Shown here: positions 50,330-59,248 of the stretch, piece by piece
Layout: each line of letters begins with the position of its first letter
How positions within the stretch are numbered: position 1 is the first letter of the stretch
Assembly (NCBI GenBank): GCA_965204395.1
Contig: OZ241987.1
Location: 3,348,001 to 3,412,000 of the forward strand
DNA: 64,000 nt
Direction of reading: 5' to 3'
Source: Bin87 sp965204395
GTDB lineage: Bacteria; Chloroflexota; Dehalococcoidia; Lucifugimonadales; UBA3495
Notes under the pieces: model-generated
Databases searched by the model: none
Told to the model about the DNA's origin: nothing
The model's input: only the letters and a program-made list of their open reading frames with translations
Position numbers and translations under genes: made by a program

Positions 50330-51897
50330 CGCGTGTTTCTGGACCCCCGGGGTGCGCGGTTGCGGATGCCAGAGCGGGGGGTGCGTTCGTCCCGGTCGGG
50401 TCGGAAGATCATGCGAAGGTGGGTGCGGTCGAACCCGAAACGGTCGCGGATCTTGTTTTCCAGGTAGCGTCGGTACGAGAAGTGCACCAACTTGGGATCG
50501 TTGACGCTGAACGCGAACGTCGGCGGGTTGACTCCCACCTGCCGCACCCGACGGATGCGCAGACGGTTGCGGATGTTGCCGCGCTGGGACGGCGGAGAGT
50601 GCATGGACACGGCATCGGCCAGCAGGTACTGCAACTCGCGGAACGGCACCCGTTTCTGGCGCTCCTCCCACAGGGACAGGGCGGTGTCCAGCAGGTCATC
50701 GATGCCCTCGCCCGTCAGCGCTGAGGTAAAGCACACGGGGACGTAGGACATGAAGTGCAGGCGTTCCTGGACACGGTGCAGGCTGCGTTCCATCCGGAAG
50801 CGGTTGCGGTTCACCAGGTCCCACTTGTTGACCACCACGATGAGGCCGCGGCTGGTGTCCCACGCCAGGCCGGCGATGTGGGCATCCTGGGAGGTGGCGA
50901 GTTCTGTGGCGTCGGTTATCAGCAGGGTGATGTCGCTGCGGCGCACGGCGTTGACGGCGCGGAGCACGCTATAACGCTCGATGCCCCGTTCCACCTGTCC
51001 GGGCCGGCGGATTCCCGCCGTGTCCACCAGGGTGATGACGTGGTCGCGGTATTCAATCTCGGTGTCCAGGGCGTCGCGGGTGGTGCCCGCTACCGGGCTG
51101 ACGATGCTGCGCTCCTCGCCGATGATGGTATTTGTGAGCAGCGATTTGCCCACATTGGTGCGCCCAACAATGGCGAGGCGCATCTCGGTCGGCGGTGCGG
51201 GAACCTCATCGGCTTCGCTTTCGGCCCCGTCAGCATCCTCGTCGGCTTCGTCCGGCCAGTAATCGACGCCGTCGATGGCCGCTGCTTCCTCGATGTCCCA
51301 CAGTTCGGCGAGTTCGGGGGCGGGCAGCAACTGGATCACACGATCCAGCAGGTCGTAGATTCCATAGTTGTGGTAGGCGGAGACGAACGCCGTGTCGGTC
51401 ATGCCCAGGGCGTAAAACTCGCTGGCGGCCAGCTCACGGTTGTCGTTGTCTACCTTGTTGACGGCCAGGATCACCGGCTTGTCGGTGCGCCTGAGCCGCT
51501 GGGCCACGGCCTCGTCGGTCGCGGTCATGCCCTGTATGGCGTCGGTGAGGAATATGATGAGATCGGCGGCGCCCATCGCCATGTCCGCCTGCTCCTGGAC
51601 GCGGCCCAGAATATGACCCTCCGGGTCATCCTCCAAGCCGCCGGTATCCACCAGCAGGAACGGCATGCCCTTCCAGGAAGCCCGGGAGATCAGGCGGTCG
51701 CGGGTGGTGCCGGCGACCTCGGACACGATGGCGTGCCGGCGGGAAAGGACGCGGTTGAACAGGGACGATTTGCCGACGTTGGGTCGGCCGATGATGGCGA
51801 CCATGGGCGTGGCGTCGGTGACGGCCCTGCGCTCAAGTGGAGTTACCAACGAGTCGTCTTCGGGATCGACCGTCGTGGTGTCGTCAATGGTCGTCAT
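50326..51897 (-). CDS. der: GTPase Der (EngA)
   Basis: A 523-residue ribosome-assembly GTPase with two G domains: first GRPNVGKSS near 37-45, DTGG, NKVD; second GRTNVGKSL near 247-255, DTAGIR, NKWD; then the KH-like C-terminal domain. An acidic linker (about 205-235) joins the two. The N-terminal ~30 residues and the basic C-terminal tail are extra. Essential in most bacteria. Followed directly by plsY. Confidence 0.96.
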   Translation of the reverse strand: MTTIDDTTTVDPEDDSLVTPLERRAVTDATPMVAIIGRPNVGKSSLFNRVLSRRHAIVSEVAGTTRDRLISRASWKGMPFLLVDTGGLEDDPEGHILGRVQEQADMAMGAADLIIFLTDAIQGMTATDEAVAQRLRRTDKPVILAVNKVDNDNRELAASEFYALGMTDTAFVSAYHNYGIYDLLDRVIQLLPAPELAELWDIEEAAAIDGVDYWPDEADEDADGAESEADEVPAPPTEMRLAIVGRTNVGKSLLTNTIIGEERSIVSPVAGTTRDALDTEIEYRDHVITLVDTAGIRRPGQVERGIERYSVLRAVNAVRRSDITLLITDATELATSQDAHIAGLAWDTSRGLIVVVNKWDLVNRNRFRMERSLHRVQERLHFMSYVPVCFTSALTGEGIDDLLDTALSLWEERQKRVPFRELQYLLADAVSMHSPPSQRGNIRNRLRIRRVRQVGVNPPTFAFSVNDPKLVHFSYRRYLENKIRDRFGFDRTHLRMIFRPDRDERTPRSGIRNRAPRGSRNTR

Positions 51898-52069
51898 GGT
51901 GAACGGTCACTAGGTGGGGGGATGCACGGACGTATGGCGTCCGTTGGAATCGATAACCTGCTGATGCCAACTATACCACTCAAGTATATCGCAAGGATGG
52001 TAGCACCCCTGCCCGTGTGGTATCGTTTGCGCGAACACGGTAAAAACCACCAGCCCCCCTCGGATCGCC

Positions 52070-53935
52070 ATGTACGTCATTGGAACAGCCGGCCACGTTG
52101 ACCACGGTAAATCGACCCTGGTCAAGGCCCTCACCGACATTGATCCCGACCGCCTCCCGGAAGAAAAAGAACGGGAGATGACCGTCGATCTGGGGTTTGC
52201 GTGGATGACGCTGCCCAGCGGGCGCGAGGTCAGCATCGTCGACGTGCCCGGGCACGAGCGTTTCATCAAGAACATGCTGGCCGGCGTGGGGGCGATTGAC
52301 TTGGCGCTGCTGATCGTCGCCGCCGACGAGAGCGTAATGCCCCAGACCAGGGAGCATCTGGCGATCCTGGACCTGCTCCGCATCCGGCGGGGCCTGGTGG
52401 TCATCACCAAGACCGACCTGGTCGATGAGGAACTGGTGGAGCTGGTCAAGGCGGAGGTCGAAGACGTTCTGGAGGACACTGCCTTTGGCGGGTGCCAGAT
52501 GGTGGCCGTGTCGGCGTACACCGGCGACGGCATTGACGAACTCAAAGCGACCATCGACGAGATACTGAACGACACCGAATCGCGCCGTGACCTCGGTCGC
52601 CCGCGGCTGCCGGTGGACCGCTGCTTTACCGTGAGTGGGTTCGGCACGGTGGTCACCGGCACCTTGATTGACGGTTCCGTTGCCGTGGGGCAGCAAATAG
52701 AGCTCGCCCCGTCGGGCACGCGCGCCCGCATCCGGGGATTGCAGAGCCACAAATCGCGGTTGGATGCCGCTGCGCCGGGCATCAGGCTGGCGCTGAATCT
52801 GTCCGGAATTTCACGGGACGAGGTGCTGCGGGGCGAAGTGCTGACCAACCCGGGCTGGCTGCGGCCCACGCGTCGCCTTGACGCCAATGTACGCATGGTC
52901 AAAGGCGCGCCGCACGCGCTGAAGCACAACGAGGGAGTCACATTCCATCTATTCACCAGCGAGACCACCGCCCGCGTCCGTTTGCTGGATGCCGACCGGC
53001 TACAGCCCGGCGCCGAAGGATGGGTGCAGGTGCTGCTCGACGAGCCGATTCCCATGGTCAAGGGTGACTTTTTCGTGCTGCGCTCGTCGGAGGATACGCT
53101 GGGCGGTGGCCAGATTGCTGACCCGAACCCCACGCGGCGACACCGCCGGTTCGCTCCCGAAGTATTGGAACGCCTGACGATGCTGGACGCCGGTGCCAGC
53201 GAGGACGTGATTTTCACCGTGGCTGACCAGATGGGGCCTTGCGATCTGCGCACGTTGTCCCAACGGTCGAACTTGGCGGACGAGGAGGTTCTGGAGCGGC
53301 TGGGCGCGTTGGTAGAGTCCGGCGACGTGGTGGCCCTCGGCGAGATGGGGGCCCAGAACGACGCGGTGGTGTACTCCCAACGGGGTTGGGACATCCTGCG
53401 CAACCAGGCCCAGATCGCGCTGCAGGCGTATCACAACCAGTACCCGTTGCGGCGGGGCGCGCCACCGCAGGAATTGCGCAGCCGCCTCCGCGTCTCCCAG
53501 CCCGTTTACCTGCGAGCGGCGGCCCGGCTGGCCGAGGAAGGCGTGGTGGTGGATGATGATGGATTGGTGCGCACGCCGGACCACCAAGCGGAGCTCTCCG
53601 AGCAACAGCAAACGGCCGTGGCAACCTACCTTTCGGAACTGGCCGGGGAACCCTGGTCGCCGCCGACCGACCGGCCCGTGGATCCGGAGCTATTGGCGTA
53701 CCTGCAGGAAAAGGGCAATGTGGTGAAAGTCAACGAGACCGTCGTGTTCACCACCGAGGCCTACGCCGACATGGTCGCCCGCATCGTGGCGCACCTGCAG
53801 GAGAACGGCAGCGTGACGGTGGCCGCAGCCCGGGAGATATTCGGAACCAGCCGCAAGTACGTACTGCCGCTGCTGGAGTACCTGGACCAACAGCGCGTAA
53901 CCCGGCGCGTGGGCGACGAGCGCGTGTTAAGGTGA
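52070..53935 (+). CDS. selB: selenocysteine-specific elongation factor SelB
   Basis: A 621-residue factor delivering Sec-tRNA to UGA codons with a SECIS element. G domain: GHVDHGKSTLVKAL at 8-21, DVPGHERFIKNM, TKTD; domains 2-3 with VSGFGTVVTGTLIDG; then winged-helix repeats over the last ~250 residues that bind SECIS RNA. So the organism should use selenocysteine, but selA, selC and selD are not in the window. Confidence 0.95.
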   Translation: MYVIGTAGHVDHGKSTLVKALTDIDPDRLPEEKEREMTVDLGFAWMTLPSGREVSIVDVPGHERFIKNMLAGVGAIDLALLIVAADESVMPQTREHLAILDLLRIRRGLVVITKTDLVDEELVELVKAEVEDVLEDTAFGGCQMVAVSAYTGDGIDELKATIDEILNDTESRRDLGRPRLPVDRCFTVSGFGTVVTGTLIDGSVAVGQQIELAPSGTRARIRGLQSHKSRLDAAAPGIRLALNLSGISRDEVLRGEVLTNPGWLRPTRRLDANVRMVKGAPHALKHNEGVTFHLFTSETTARVRLLDADRLQPGAEGWVQVLLDEPIPMVKGDFFVLRSSEDTLGGGQIADPNPTRRHRRFAPEVLERLTMLDAGASEDVIFTVADQMGPCDLRTLSQRSNLADEEVLERLGALVESGDVVALGEMGAQNDAVVYSQRGWDILRNQAQIALQAYHNQYPLRRGAPPQELRSRLRVSQPVYLRAAARLAEEGVVVDDDGLVRTPDHQAELSEQQQTAVATYLSELAGEPWSPPTDRPVDPELLAYLQEKGNVVKVNETVVFTTEAYADMVARIVAHLQENGSVTVAAAREIFGTSRKYVLPLLEYLDQQRVTRRVGDERVLR

Positions 53936-53977
53936 CCTCGACCGCGTTAGATGGCCTCGGCGGAGGAGGAGGGAGCG

Positions 53978-54265
53978 ATGTCTGAGAAACGCAGGATGCC
54001 CTACGGGGAGCAGAAGCGCCGGGGCGAGGACATCTACGACGCCCAAATCCGACACCGGATCGCCCCGGAGGACGAGGGCAAGTTCGTGCTGGTGGACGTC
54101 CTGACCGGCGACTATGAAATCGCGGACCGCTCGGTGGAGGCCCGCATCAATCTGCGCAAAAGACGACCCGAAGCGGTGATACACACCATGCGCCGGCACG
54201 AAACTTACGTCGTGCGTCTCCGCAGTCCACGTCGCATCGTACGCAAGGATGGGGTAACGGGCTGA
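53978..54265 (+). CDS. small protein preceding the aspartic-protease-like gene (antitoxin-like)
   Basis: A 95-residue basic protein. The block FVLVDVLTGDYEIADRSVEA, then RRPEAVIH, matches a common family of short proteins (DUF5678-like) usually found next to retropepsin-like or toxin-like genes. GGAGGAGGAGGGAG lies just before ATG 53978. It is immediately followed by the aspartic-protease-like gene (stop and start adjacent). Confidence 0.65.
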   Translation: MSEKRRMPYGEQKRRGEDIYDAQIRHRIAPEDEGKFVLVDVLTGDYEIADRSVEARINLRKRRPEAVIHTMRRHETYVVRLRSPRRIVRKDGVTG

Positions 54266-54655
54266 ATGCAGTACGGTATTGTCAACGGCGATGTTGAAGC
54301 CAACATCGTGCTCAATGTCCTGGACAACAATGATGAAAGCATCCCCATCGCCTGCATCGTTGACACTGGGGCCACCGGGGAGATGACTCTCCCGCAGTGG
54401 ATTATTGACCGGCTCAACCTGCCATTGGCCGAAGACCCGGACAATATTGGCGTGACGTTGGCTGACGGTTCCAGCAGCCCCGGCAGACTGTATCTCGCGC
54501 GGGTTCTGTGGCATGACCGAATCAGAGAGGTCGAAGTCGTAAACGTGGGAACCGATCCCCTCATCGGGATGGGTTTGCTCTGCGGGAGCAACATCAACCT
54601 CGACGCGGTGCCCGGCGGCCTGGTAACCATTACGGAATTGCCTGATGTGTGCTGA
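54266..54655 (+). CDS. retropepsin-like (clan AA) aspartic protease
   Basis: A 129-residue single-domain protein. The catalytic DTGAT triad is at 33-37 (IVDTGATGEMTLP) and the second conserved block is PLIGMGLLCG near the C-terminus. It probably dimerises like retroviral proteases. Start is immediately after the stop of the small upstream gene, so they form one unit, a pairing seen repeatedly in bacteria and cyanobacteria. Substrate unknown. Confidence 0.8.
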   Translation: MQYGIVNGDVEANIVLNVLDNNDESIPIACIVDTGATGEMTLPQWIIDRLNLPLAEDPDNIGVTLADGSSSPGRLYLARVLWHDRIREVEVVNVGTDPLIGMGLLCGSNINLDAVPGGLVTITELPDVC

Positions 54656-54708
54656 GTCCTGGCCGCAAATAACGGCGTTCGGACTCGATTCATTCGCTCG
54701 GTAACGAC

Positions 54709-55935
54709 ATGGGTTTGGACTTTGGTCAAACTGCTCGCCAGATGATGGCCGCCATGGACGGCGCGGCCAGTTCGAGGCGGAACCGACGCCAACGATTCGC
54801 GGATACCTTGGACCGGGCGTTGGCAATCTCTCCGGCGGAGGCTGCCGACCGTACCGCAGCATCGGGACGCCGTCCGTTTGTATTCTCACGTACCGGTGCG
54901 GAAGGGCTGCTGGGCAGCCGGGAACCGCAAGCCCCGCCCAAAAACTGGGTTGCCCTTTCCATTGACGGTTCGCATATCGACGTTGACCGGCACCTGCCTT
55001 TGCGCTGCCACCTGATCAACCTGGGCGGCTGTGTGCTCACGTATGGCGAGCATCCTGCGTGCGATTTGTTCAGCGAACCGACGCTGGCGGTCGACGATGC
55101 CGATCTGTACCTGCGGCCCGACGAGGAATCGCTGGACGAAACGCTGATTTCAGGACAGCTCCTGGGTGCGTTGCGCACCGTGCGGGAGGTCGAGCGACTG
55201 GCGGAAGCGGTGGACGAGTTGACGATGGACCATCCGGCGCTGGCCCTTTTGGATGGCACGCTGGCGTTCTGGGACGTGCAGCGCGGCAACTATCCCGGCT
55301 ACGTCGTCGACCACCTGATCAACCAACGACTGCGTCCCGCCTTGGCGCGGTTGGCGGCAGCGTCCCATCCGGACCGGCCGGTTGCGGTGGCTGCCTACAC
55401 GTCCAAGCCCCAGACCACGGAAGTTGCGGGGGCCGTTCGGGTCGCGCTGTGCGGCAGGGACGCGACCGAATGCACCCGCCGTTGCAGCGCGCGGCGTTCG
55501 GACTTGATGCAGTGCGACAGTGCGGCGGGATTTGACGACCGGGAATTGTTCGACGCATTGCTTGAACCGGGCCATCGTTCTCCGCTGTACCAGTCCGGGA
55601 GGTTAGCCTCGCGGTTCGCCGTCGGGCAGGCGTTGGGCGAGGAGTGGAGCCATTTCTACTACATGCACAGCGGCACGGAGATCGGTCGGGTGGAGATTCC
55701 CGCGTGGGTGGCCGCCGATGAGCGACTGTTGGCGTTGAGCCATGCCATGCTGTCTAAGCAGTGCGAACTGGGTTTCGGCTACCCGGTGGTGGTCTCCGAG
55801 GCCCACGAGCAGGCGGTGGTCACCGGCCGGGACCGGGAAGAGTTTCGGAAACTGGCGTTGATGCTGATGGAACAGAAAGGTTTGCCGGCGTGGGAGTCGG
55901 GCAAGACCCTGTCCAAGCGGTTGCCCTGGTTGTAG
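54709..55935 (+). CDS. nurA: NurA-domain nuclease
   Basis: A 408-residue protein with the NurA fold: first acidic motif LSIDGSHID (Asp86), LALLDGTLAFW near 180, and the C-terminal PVVVSEAHEQAVVTGRDRE block. NurA is the 5'-3' nuclease partner of the HerA translocase (encoded at 13964-15697 here) in DNA-end resection. In many genomes the two are adjacent, but here they are 39 kb apart. An extra N-terminal region (1-75) is present. Confidence 0.88.
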   Translation: MGLDFGQTARQMMAAMDGAASSRRNRRQRFADTLDRALAISPAEAADRTAASGRRPFVFSRTGAEGLLGSREPQAPPKNWVALSIDGSHIDVDRHLPLRCHLINLGGCVLTYGEHPACDLFSEPTLAVDDADLYLRPDEESLDETLISGQLLGALRTVREVERLAEAVDELTMDHPALALLDGTLAFWDVQRGNYPGYVVDHLINQRLRPALARLAAASHPDRPVAVAAYTSKPQTTEVAGAVRVALCGRDATECTRRCSARRSDLMQCDSAAGFDDRELFDALLEPGHRSPLYQSGRLASRFAVGQALGEEWSHFYYMHSGTEIGRVEIPAWVAADERLLALSHAMLSKQCELGFGYPVVVSEAHEQAVVTGRDREEFRKLALMLMEQKGLPAWESGKTLSKRLPWL

Positions 55936-55973
55936 GCTATCCGCGTCAAAAAATACGCAAGAAGAGGTTAACA

Positions 55974-56459
55974 ATGGGTGAGTTGAACAATTTGGCCGAA
56001 TCGGTTGCCGCTTTGCTGAAGGAGCGGGGCGATACCTTGGCGGTTTCGGAGTCCTCGTGCGGCGGTCTGATTTCCGCTGCGTTGGTATCGATCCCCGGGG
56101 CGTCCGCGTACTACGTGGGCGGCTCGGTGGTGTACACGCGAACCGCGCAGCAGGGATTGCTACAGGTGCCCGATTCTGCGATGGAAGGGCACCGGGCCAG
56201 CACCGAATACTACGCGCTGCTGAATGCCCGGACGTCCCGGGAAATCATGGGCACGACGTGGGCGCTGGCCGAAACCGGGGCCAGCGGGCCGACGGGCAAC
56301 CGGTACGGGGACAACTACGGCCACGCCTGTTTCGGCGTCGCGGGTCCCGTCGAGCGATCCCAGACCCTGGAGACGGGCAGCCCGGAACGGGAAGAAAACA
56401 TGTGGGTGTTTGCCCGGACCGCGCTGGCGCTGCTGGAGGAAGCCATCCGGTCTGCCTGA
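55974..56459 (+). CDS. CinA C-terminal-like amidohydrolase
   Basis: A 161-residue protein of the nicotinamide-nucleotide amidase family: LAVSESSCGGLISAALVSIPGAS holds the catalytic Ser/Lys region, then YYVGGSVVYT, and AETGASGPTGNRYG. In its known form it deamidates NMN in NAD recycling. Only the C-terminal domain of CinA is present, as in PncC proteins. ATG 55974 is chosen over the much longer open frame that overlaps nurA. Confidence 0.88.
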   Translation: MGELNNLAESVAALLKERGDTLAVSESSCGGLISAALVSIPGASAYYVGGSVVYTRTAQQGLLQVPDSAMEGHRASTEYYALLNARTSREIMGTTWALAETGASGPTGNRYGDNYGHACFGVAGPVERSQTLETGSPEREENMWVFARTALALLEEAIRSA

Positions 56460-56496
56460 GCGCTGCGCCCGATAGGTGTGGGTTGGGTGTCGCGGC

Positions 56497-57768
56497 TTAC
56501 GGCCGGTTGCGCTCCACGTAACCGGCGAGATCCTCAGGACTGGTGAACTGGGCGGCAGTGCGCAGGAACTCCGCCAGTGATGGACTCTGCCGCCGCAGTT
56601 CCTGGACCTGCTCGCCAATGACGCTGACGCCGGCCGCGCCGGTGGTGCCATAGGTGCCGTGGAATGCGAAATACGCCTGGTTTAGCCTCCTGATCGGATA
56701 ACCTTCCGACACGAACAACCGGCGGCGTTCCTCCATGTACGCTTCGGCGCCGGCGATGTCCCCTGCTTCCAGAATTGCGTCCACCCGCTCCCGAGTGGCG
56801 CGCATTTCGGCCTGGAAGTCGAAACGAGGGGCAACTTTGGGCGGCTCATTGTGGGTGTGCGATGACGGGTCCTGATGGTCGGCGGCAGTCAGGTCGGGAT
56901 CATGGGTAATTCGGTCCATCGCCAACTGGCCGATTTCGGCCCCCGCGATGGTGGCCACCGTTTCGTTCAACGTGGTGAGGTCCGGGCTGGTGAAGTACCG
57001 GCGACCCAGCGGCCTGAACCACAGCCACTGGTGGACCCACTCGTGGGCGATGATCTCGACGGCGTATTCCAACGGCACATAATTCGCAGTGATTGACGGA
57101 TACAACGCCAGGCCGCCGGTGTTGACCACCAGCGCCGACCGGTCGGTTTCGTTCTCAATAAACGATTCAACGCGTTCGCGCCGGTCGTTGTCCAGAGCCG
57201 TTTGCATCAACCCGCCTTCGATGCGTTCGATGCGGTCCCGCGGGGACAGAACGAGGAAGGTGGGCGATCCGGTCAGGACGGTATCCACGGGCGGGAACAC
57301 CCCGGTCCACGCCTTGAAACCCAATTCTTGGAGGCTGTCCGCGATTGCCGATTCCAACGTCTCCTCGACCCACGGTCGGAGGGCGGCCTGCGATTTCACC
57401 AGGCGGTCTCGCTCGCGCCGCAACTCCACGGCCTCGGAGCCTGGCGGGGCGGTCGATTGCGTCCTGGTCTCCAGGGTAATCAGGCGGCGGTCGATCCACC
57501 GCAACCGTTGTCCGATCTCGAAAAATCGCTCGGCCCGGGCCACTGCCGATCGGGTGTCGGGATCTTCAAATAACCATAGGGGGAAGTCCGACACCCGACG
57601 CGCCCATTTGTCGGGCAGGTTGGCCAACTCCCAGGCCACCACGTCGAACTGGTAGGGCGCGATGGCGATGGCGGTCGCGTCGGGGCGAAAGTCGCGGGCA
57701 AAAATCAGCGCCAGCGCCAGGGCGCACCAGGCGTATGTCCTCAGTCGCAACAAGCCCTCGATCCCCAC
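56497..57768 (-). CDS. membrane-anchored zinc protease (HExxH)
   Basis: A 423-residue protein with an N-terminal hydrophobic segment (AWCALALALIFA), so anchored or secreted. The zinc motif AHEWVHQWL is near 242-246 (HEWVH) and is followed by LNETVATIAGAEIG, which supplies the third ligand Glu. It looks like a metallopeptidase of the gluzincin group. C-terminal helical region about 320-420. No family name fixed; a peptidase role in the envelope is likely. Confidence 0.75.
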   Translation of the reverse strand: MGIEGLLRLRTYAWCALALALIFARDFRPDATAIAIAPYQFDVVAWELANLPDKWARRVSDFPLWLFEDPDTRSAVARAERFFEIGQRLRWIDRRLITLETRTQSTAPPGSEAVELRRERDRLVKSQAALRPWVEETLESAIADSLQELGFKAWTGVFPPVDTVLTGSPTFLVLSPRDRIERIEGGLMQTALDNDRRERVESFIENETDRSALVVNTGGLALYPSITANYVPLEYAVEIIAHEWVHQWLWFRPLGRRYFTSPDLTTLNETVATIAGAEIGQLAMDRITHDPDLTAADHQDPSSHTHNEPPKVAPRFDFQAEMRATRERVDAILEAGDIAGAEAYMEERRRLFVSEGYPIRRLNQAYFAFHGTYGTTGAAGVSVIGEQVQELRRQSPSLAEFLRTAAQFTSPEDLAGYVERNRP

Positions 57769-57913
57769 GGCGGAGGGCCAGCGTTGTTCGGCAGGCGGGA
57801 CGCGTCGTTCCTACCAGACCGTATTGGGCGCGCGCTGTGTGCTCTCGTGGTTATGCTAAAATCCCCGAATAAATGATAACAAGCGGACACACTGGTCGGA
57901 GGTGCGTTGCGGC

Positions 57914-58213
57914 ATGACCACCATCACCACTCAAGCCAGCGACGACGACTTTAACAGGGTAGAGCAGGGCATCGACTGGATCGAGCGGCTCGAAGGGATA
58001 CGAGCGCGACAGGACCGGGAATCGGCAACCGAGGAAACGGTCCAGTACGTGGAGAGGCTGCGGCAAGCGGTTACCGCCTTGGCCGGCGACATGGCGCCAC
58101 ACCAGTTGGCGTCCACGCACGGGCCGGAGGTCGCGTACCTTGTGGACAGCATCAGGGACTCGGAGATCACCGACCCCTGGACTGAATACCTGCTGCCGTC
58201 CCTGGTTTCTTGA
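57914..58213 (+). CDS. small helical hypothetical protein
   Basis: A 99-residue acidic, mainly helical protein (FNRVEQGIDWIERLEGI, ATEETVQYVERLRQAVTAL) with no recognised domain. GGAGG upstream fits either GTG 57902 or ATG 57914. A -10-like TAAAAT precedes it near 57856. It may be the first gene of the MaoC/SDR operon that starts 92 bases later. Confidence 0.5.
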   Translation: MTTITTQASDDDFNRVEQGIDWIERLEGIRARQDRESATEETVQYVERLRQAVTALAGDMAPHQLASTHGPEVAYLVDSIRDSEITDPWTEYLLPSLVS

Positions 58214-58305
58214 CACCAGCCTAACCTAGGGACATAATGCCGTCTGCTTAAATTTATGATTTTCAATAATGTCGTTGCCCACGACGGCTTGATCGGAGGC
58301 CCACA

Positions 58306-58752
58306 TTGTCCACCAACTCGTTCACCCTAACCGATGAAATGCGCGAACAGTCCATCGGCGTGGAAAGCGAGCCGGTATCCATGGCGATTGAGCAGGGCCA
58401 TATCGCGCGGTTCGCGGAGGCCATCGGCGACGACAACCCCGCATACACTGTAGGAACTCCCGAAACTGGCGGGATTGTCGCTCCACCCACGTTTCTGCGG
58501 GCGATCAGGGACATCAGGCCGGAACTGCCCTTTGAGATACCGTTTACGCGCCTCCTCGACGGCGGCAGTGATTGGGAGTATTTTGACCACGTGCGGCCCG
58601 GCGACACCATCACCGCGGTGGGTCGCGTTGAGGACATACGGGAACGGAACGGCAGCATCGGGCAAATGCTCATTGCGACGATCAAATTCACCTATCGCAA
58701 CCAGCATGATGCCATCGTCGCCACTCAAACCAGCACTTCGATACGCTACTGA
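58306..58752 (+). CDS. MaoC-like hydratase, N-terminal (FAS1-like dehydratase) type
   Basis: A 148-residue hotdog-fold protein. VSMAIEQGHIARFAEAIGDDNPAY and VAPPTFLRAI are typical of the N-terminal, non-catalytic half of split MaoC hydratases. TTG 58306 has GGAGG six bases upstream, so TTG is the likely start. With the next gene it probably forms the heterodimeric enoyl-CoA hydratase seen in steroid- or fatty-acid-type operons. Confidence 0.85.
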   Translation: MSTNSFTLTDEMREQSIGVESEPVSMAIEQGHIARFAEAIGDDNPAYTVGTPETGGIVAPPTFLRAIRDIRPELPFEIPFTRLLDGGSDWEYFDHVRPGDTITAVGRVEDIRERNGSIGQMLIATIKFTYRNQHDAIVATQTSTSIRY

Positions 58753-58776
58753 TCAACCCAGAATCTGAGGGATATC

Positions 58777-59211
58777 ATGGCCGAACAGATCTACTTTGAG
58801 GACGTCAGCGAAGGGATGGAGATTCCTGCGGAGGTCCGCAATCCCACCCCTCGCCAACTGGTCCAGTACGCCGGCGCATCCGGCGACTTCTACGAGATCC
58901 ATTACGACAGGAACTACGCCCGAAACAACGGCCTCAATGACATCATCATCCACGGCGCGCTGAAGAACGCCATGCTGGGAGCCTACGTAACCGGATGGGC
59001 CGGGCCAGCCGGCGTCCTGCAGCGGCTGACGGTGCAATACCGCGGCATGGATTACCCGGACGAACCCATCACCGCCAAGGGGCACGTTACCCGCGTGTAC
59101 CAGGAGGGCCAGCGGAACCTGGTGGACTGCACCATCTGGCTGGAGAACCCCGAGGGCCAGCAGACCACCCCGGGTACGGCCACCGTTGCCTTGCCCAGCC
59201 GCTCCGATTAG
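58777..59211 (+). CDS. MaoC-like hydratase, catalytic type
   Basis: A 144-residue hotdog-fold protein. LVQYAGASGDFYEIHYDRNYA contains the catalytic Asp/His of R-specific enoyl-CoA hydratases (D-x4-H), and IIIHGALKNAMLG follows. Partner of the preceding gene; both together make one full hydratase. Confidence 0.88.
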   Translation: MAEQIYFEDVSEGMEIPAEVRNPTPRQLVQYAGASGDFYEIHYDRNYARNNGLNDIIIHGALKNAMLGAYVTGWAGPAGVLQRLTVQYRGMDYPDEPITAKGHVTRVYQEGQRNLVDCTIWLENPEGQQTTPGTATVALPSRSD

Positions 59212-59248
59212 GCACGTCGAAACATCTAACCAAAGGACTCAATTTACA

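Noticed and set aside
55761..55973. Upstream extension of the CinA-like gene
   Set aside because: It overlaps nurA in another frame and is low-complexity; the family begins at 55974.
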